Program-made: the position numbers and the translations under genes
The notes under the pieces: model-generated
Database searches by the model: none
What the model saw: only the letters and a program-made list of their open reading frames with translations
Told to the model about the DNA's origin: nothing
In this document: positions 60,793 to 64,000 of the stretch, one piece after another
How the letters are laid out: each line of letters begins with the position of its first letter
Position numbering within the stretch: the first letter of the stretch is position 1
Assembly: GCA_903873905.1 (NCBI GenBank)
Contig: CAIQQJ010000040.1
Coordinates: 1-64,000 of the forward strand
Direction: 5' to 3'
Origin: an uncultured Flavobacteriales bacterium
Lineage (GTDB): Bacteria > Bacteroidota > Bacteroidia > Palsa-965
Length of the DNA stretch: 64,000 bases

Positions 60793-63700
60793 TTAATACG
60801 TCAGCGCTTTTATTACTGTTTCGCTTGTTGAGTTAATCAAACGAATTGTGTACAAACCTCTGCTGTAAATACTGAGATCGATTTCCTTGTTATAGGTTCC
60901 TTTGAAATTATTGAGCGATTCGCTGTAAACAATTTGCCCAAGCACATCACGAATTTCAAGAACGTAATTATCTGATTTGTTTACATGGAAATTCAATTGG
61001 AAGTGCCCATCATTTGGATTTGGCATTACACTGAATGCATCAGCATCTGTCACAGTTGCAATTCCTGTTGGATCAAGAACCGGTGTTGACTGACCAGAAC
61101 CACATCCTGCAATATCATAAACTTCAACTGTGTATGAACCAAGTCCGGTTGCAGTGTAAGATTGGCTAGTTGCCCCTGGAATCGGAGTACCATTCAAGAA
61201 CCACTGATAGGTGTTTCCTGTAACTGTAGAAGTAAGAACAGAACCATTAACAGAAATGTTAGGTGTTGTTGGAGGAATGTCAATAGATACGGTATGTGTT
61301 GCTGTATTATAACATCCGGAAACATCTGTACCTGTTACTGTGTAGGTTGTTACAATAACAGGAGTGTCAGTGATACTCGGTGTTGTTTGACCACCCGGCT
61401 GCCAAGAATAGGTTGCTCCACCACTTGCAACTAATGTAACAGTATTGCCAGGGCAAATTAGTGTTACGCCTGTGATACTGATTGTTGGTTGGGAGTAAAC
61501 CGAAACGTATGCAGTATCAGTTCCAATACATCCATTTGCATCAGTACCAGTCAATGTGTAAGTAGTTGTTCCTGTAGGAGTATCATTGATTGTAAAACCA
61601 GTCATATTGATTGGCTGCCAAACATAGGTTGATGCTCCTGTTCCAGTTAGTGTAACTCCTGTTCCGAAACAAACCGCGTTACTTGATGCAGTTGCTGTAA
61701 CAACCGGAGGAGTATTTACAGTAACAGTAATTGTGCCTGTACCTGCACATCCTGAAACATCTGTACCTGTAACGGTATATGTTACTGTAGCAGCTGGAAT
61801 ATCATTAACACTTGAACCAGTAAGGTTGATTGGCTGCCATAAATAAGTAGCTGCTCCACTTGCAGAAAGAACAACAGAAGCTCCCTGACAAACCGAAGCA
61901 GGAGAAGCTGTTGCAATTATTGTAGGTGATGGCGCAATTGTAACGGTTACCATTGCAGTGCTTGTGCATCCCGATGGATCTGTTCCGGTAACTGTGTAAG
62001 TTGTATTTCCAATTGGTGTATCAGTTACTGGAGAACCGTTAATGTTACCCGGCATCCAGTTGTAGGTTGACGCACCACTTGCTGTAAGTGTTACTGAATT
62101 TCCGGAGCAAACCGATGCAGATGAAATTGTAGCAGTTACAGTTGGACTCGGGTTTACAGTAACAGTTACTTGAGATGTGCTGGTACATCCCAACGCATCA
62201 GTTCCGGTAACAGTGTAAGTCGTAGTTGCTATTGGAGTATCCGTAATAGGCGAACCACTGATATTTCCCGGCATCCAGTTGTAAGTTGTTGCACCAATTG
62301 CTGTCAATGTAACAGTGGCCGCCGAACAAACATTTGCGTTTGAAGTTGTAGCGGTAACCGTTGGCGTAGGGTTTACAGTGATTAATTGAGTTGCAGTTGA
62401 AGTGCAACCTACTGTGGTTCCAGTAACAGTGTAAGTAGTTGTTGCGGCAGGTGTAACAGTTACTGATGTTCCTGTCAAGCTTCCTGGCATCCACGTGTAG
62501 GTTGTGGCGCCGCTCGCAGTAAGTGTTGTGCTTGTTGCAGAACAAACTGATGTGCTTGTTGCACTAACAGTTACCGTTGGGGTAGGTGTAACTGTAATTA
62601 ATCGTGTTGCGGTTGCGGTACATCCATTAACTGCTGTTCCTGTAACGGTATATGTTGTGGTGGTGGCTGGTGTAACAGTAATGGTTGTTCCTGTTAAACT
62701 TCCAGGCATCCACGCATAGGTAGAAGCTCCTGCGCCGGTAATTGTGGTGCTGCTTCCTGCGCAAATAGTTGCGGCTGTCGTTGTTGTTGTAACAGTTGGT
62801 GAAGGGTTAACCGTAATTGTTCTTGTTGCTGTATTCGTACATCCTGCAGCATTTGTACCTGTCACTGTATAAGTGGTGGTTGCTATTGGAGAAACAGTTA
62901 CTGTTGTTCCTGACAAACTTCCAGGCATCCACGTATAAGTTACACCACCAGCTGCTGTGATTGTTGTACTGCCGCCGTTACAGATTGTAGCGCCCGTTGT
63001 TGAAGTTGTAATAGAAGGCAACGCGTTTACTGTAACTGTAACTGTTCCTGTATTTGTGCATCCAGGTCCAGTTGAACCTGTTACTGTATAGGTAGTGGTT
63101 ACTGCTGGTGTTACGGTTACTGTTGTTCCAGACAAACTACCCGGCATCCAAGTATAAGTGGCTGCTCCAATACCCGTCAACGTTGTATTACTTCCAATAC
63201 ATATGGAAGGACTCGCTGCAGTAGCTGTAACGGTAGGGGGAGCTCCAACGATAACAGTAACTGTTGCGGTACTGCTACAGCCTCCTGTTGTTCCTGTGAC
63301 TGTGAAAGTCGTTGTTGATGCGGGCGTTAATGTAACAACAGCGCCAACTAAACTTCCTGGCATCCAGAGGTAGGTTGTTGCACCTGCCCCTGTCAATGTC
63401 ACAGAATTACCAGTGCAAATACTGCTGCTTGATGCAGATGCTGTAACGGTTGGTGTTGGTGTTACTGTAATCAATCTTGTTGCTGTTGCAGTGCAACCGT
63501 TCGCTGCTGTTCCTGTTAAGGTGTAGGTTGTGGTTGTCGCAGGTGTCACTGTTACTGATGTACCTGTTAAACTTCCTGGCATCCATGCATAAGTTGTCGC
63601 GCCGCTTGCTGTTAATGTTGTGCTACCTCCTGCACAAATAGTTGTTGCGGTTGCTGCAACTGTAACGGTTGGTGATGGATTAACCGTGATTAGTCTTGTT

Positions 63701-64000
63701 GCGGTTGCATTGCAAGTACCTGTTGTGCCTGTAACTGTATAGGTTGTTGTGGTGGCTGGCGTTACGGTAACAGAAGTTCCTGTTAAGCTTCCCGGCATCC
63801 AGGTGTAGGTTGTTGCACCACTTGCTGTTAATGTTGTGCTGCTTCCTGAACAAATTGTCGTTGCTGTTGCACTAACGGTAACTGTAGGTGTTGGCGTAAC
63901 TGTAATTAATTGTGTAGCTGTTCCTGTACATCCTGCTGTTGTTCCTGTAACAGTGTATGTTGTGGTAGTCGCAGGTGTTACTGTTACTGATGTTCCTGTT
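60793..64000 (-). CDS. Giant Ig-like repeat adhesin, T9SS type A (5' end outside window)
   Basis: At least ~1068 codons; the frame is open to the right edge, so the N-terminus is missing and the first ATG in the window is not a real start. Twelve or more Ig-like repeats of ~70-73 residues can be read (ATTYTWMPGSLTGTSVTVTP, then ATTTTYTVTG), closely related to those in the 29221 product, with units near the C-terminus drifting (YLWQPINLTGSSVNDIPA). After them comes a YQWFLNGTPIPGATSQSY unit and a type A sorting domain (FSVMPNPNDGHFQLNF ... GLYTIRLINSTSETVIKALTY). Most units keep one early and one late Cys. A long, surface-displayed stalk. Its own upstream domains are unknown. Confidence 0.9.
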   Translation of the reverse strand, partial: TGTSVTVTPATTTTYTVTGTTAGCTGTATQLITVTPTPTVTVSATATTICSGSSTTLTASGATTYTWMPGSLTGTSVTVTPATTTTYTVTGTTGTCNATATRLITVNPSPTVTVAATATTICAGGSTTLTASGATTYAWMPGSLTGTSVTVTPATTTTYTLTGTAANGCTATATRLITVTPTPTVTASASSSSICTGNSVTLTGAGATTYLWMPGSLVGAVVTLTPASTTTFTVTGTTGGCSSTATVTVIVGAPPTVTATAASPSICIGSNTTLTGIGAATYTWMPGSLSGTTVTVTPAVTTTYTVTGSTGPGCTNTGTVTVTVNALPSITTSTTGATICNGGSTTITAAGGVTYTWMPGSLSGTTVTVSPIATTTYTVTGTNAAGCTNTATRTITVNPSPTVTTTTTAATICAGSSTTITGAGASTYAWMPGSLTGTTITVTPATTTTYTVTGTAVNGCTATATRLITVTPTPTVTVSATSTSVCSATSTTLTASGATTYTWMPGSLTGTSVTVTPAATTTYTVTGTTVGCTSTATQLITVNPTPTVTATTSNANVCSAATVTLTAIGATTYNWMPGNISGSPITDTPIATTTYTVTGTDALGCTSTSQVTVTVNPSPTVTATISSASVCSGNSVTLTASGASTYNWMPGNINGSPVTDTPIGNTTYTVTGTDPSGCTSTAMVTVTIAPSPTIIATASPASVCQGASVVLSASGAATYLWQPINLTGSSVNDIPAATVTYTVTGTDVSGCAGTGTITVTVNTPPVVTATASSNAVCFGTGVTLTGTGASTYVWQPINMTGFTINDTPTGTTTYTLTGTDANGCIGTDTAYVSVYSQPTISITGVTLICPGNTVTLVASGGATYSWQPGGQTTPSITDTPVIVTTYTVTGTDVSGCYNTATHTVSIDIPPTTPNISVNGSVLTSTVTGNTYQWFLNGTPIPGATSQSYTATGLGSYTVEVYDIAGCGSGQSTPVLDPTGIATVTDADAFSVMPNPNDGHFQLNFHVNKSDNYVLEIRDVLGQIVYSESLNNFKGTYNKEIDLSIYSRGLYTIRLINSTSETVIKALTY

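Noticed and set aside
63798-64000. ATG at 63798 as the start of the giant adhesin
   Set aside because: The same frame and the same repeat pattern continue to the window edge, so this Met lies within a repeat.

Overview
The window looks like a chromosomal segment of a gliding or adhesive member of the Bacteroidota, outside the gut Bacteroides; order and genus cannot be fixed from this sequence alone. The evidence is a low G+C base composition, eight proteins with type IX secretion system (T9SS) C-terminal sorting domains, a PorP/SprF partner protein, family markers of the phylum (IPExxxVDY, DUF5723, DUF4292, a eukaryote-like IleRS next to DksA-like and LspA genes), and TAnnTTTG-type -7 promoter boxes set very close to start codons. 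Shine-Dalgarno sequences are mostly absent.

Layout. 0-7 kb: pyruvate kinase with its IPExxxVDY neighbour, small secreted proteins (including a short-repeat 'beta-flower' type protein), a membrane SpoIIE-type phosphatase, an F420/NADP-type reductase and an unrecognised Gly-tailed protein. 6.7-7.2 kb: tRNA-Ala(GGC) followed by a GIY-YIG nuclease cassette. 7.4-15.3 kb: outer-membrane and adhesin block (DUF5723, PorP/SprF, a 1314-residue SprB-repeat adhesin, a type A T9SS cargo). 15.4-18.1 kb: a membrane protein, a RidA protein and a lipoprotein, among a dense set of dispersed repeats. 18.1-24.9 kb: ileS, two Lys/Ala-rich histone-H1-like proteins (the second fused to a DksA-like domain) and a tandem pair of lspA genes. 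25-33.5 kb: three T9SS cargo proteins, including two paralogues that share ends but carry 1 versus 13 copies of one repeat. 33.5-40.6 kb: asd, a lamin-tail adhesin, lipoproteins and an enoyl-CoA hydratase. 40.8-48 kb: cell-envelope run flippase-dut-nucleotidyltransferase-TPR lipoprotein-DUF4292-EnvC-like. 48-52.6 kb: SixA-like phosphatase-ppk1-ppx-plsC. 52.7-64 kb: a DUF4431-like lipoprotein, msrA, a PrsW-type protease, a PfkB kinase, WG-repeat and kelch-type proteins, tRNA-Asn(GTT), and a giant repeat adhesin running off the right edge.

Two themes stand out. The first is surface display: SprB-like and Ig-like repeat proteins exported by T9SS, with visible repeat expansion between paralogues. 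The second is repeat invasion. Several families of short palindromic or tandem repeats sit in and around genes. One is an in-frame GC-rich palindrome inside ileS, one supplies the start of a lipoprotein gene, and one pairs with the 3' end of tRNA-Ala next to a GIY-YIG gene. A third, more speculative, theme is that polycationic H1-like tails occur on a stand-alone protein, a DksA-like protein and polyphosphate kinase. No CRISPR array, insertion sequence with transposase, prophage or recognisable defence island was seen.
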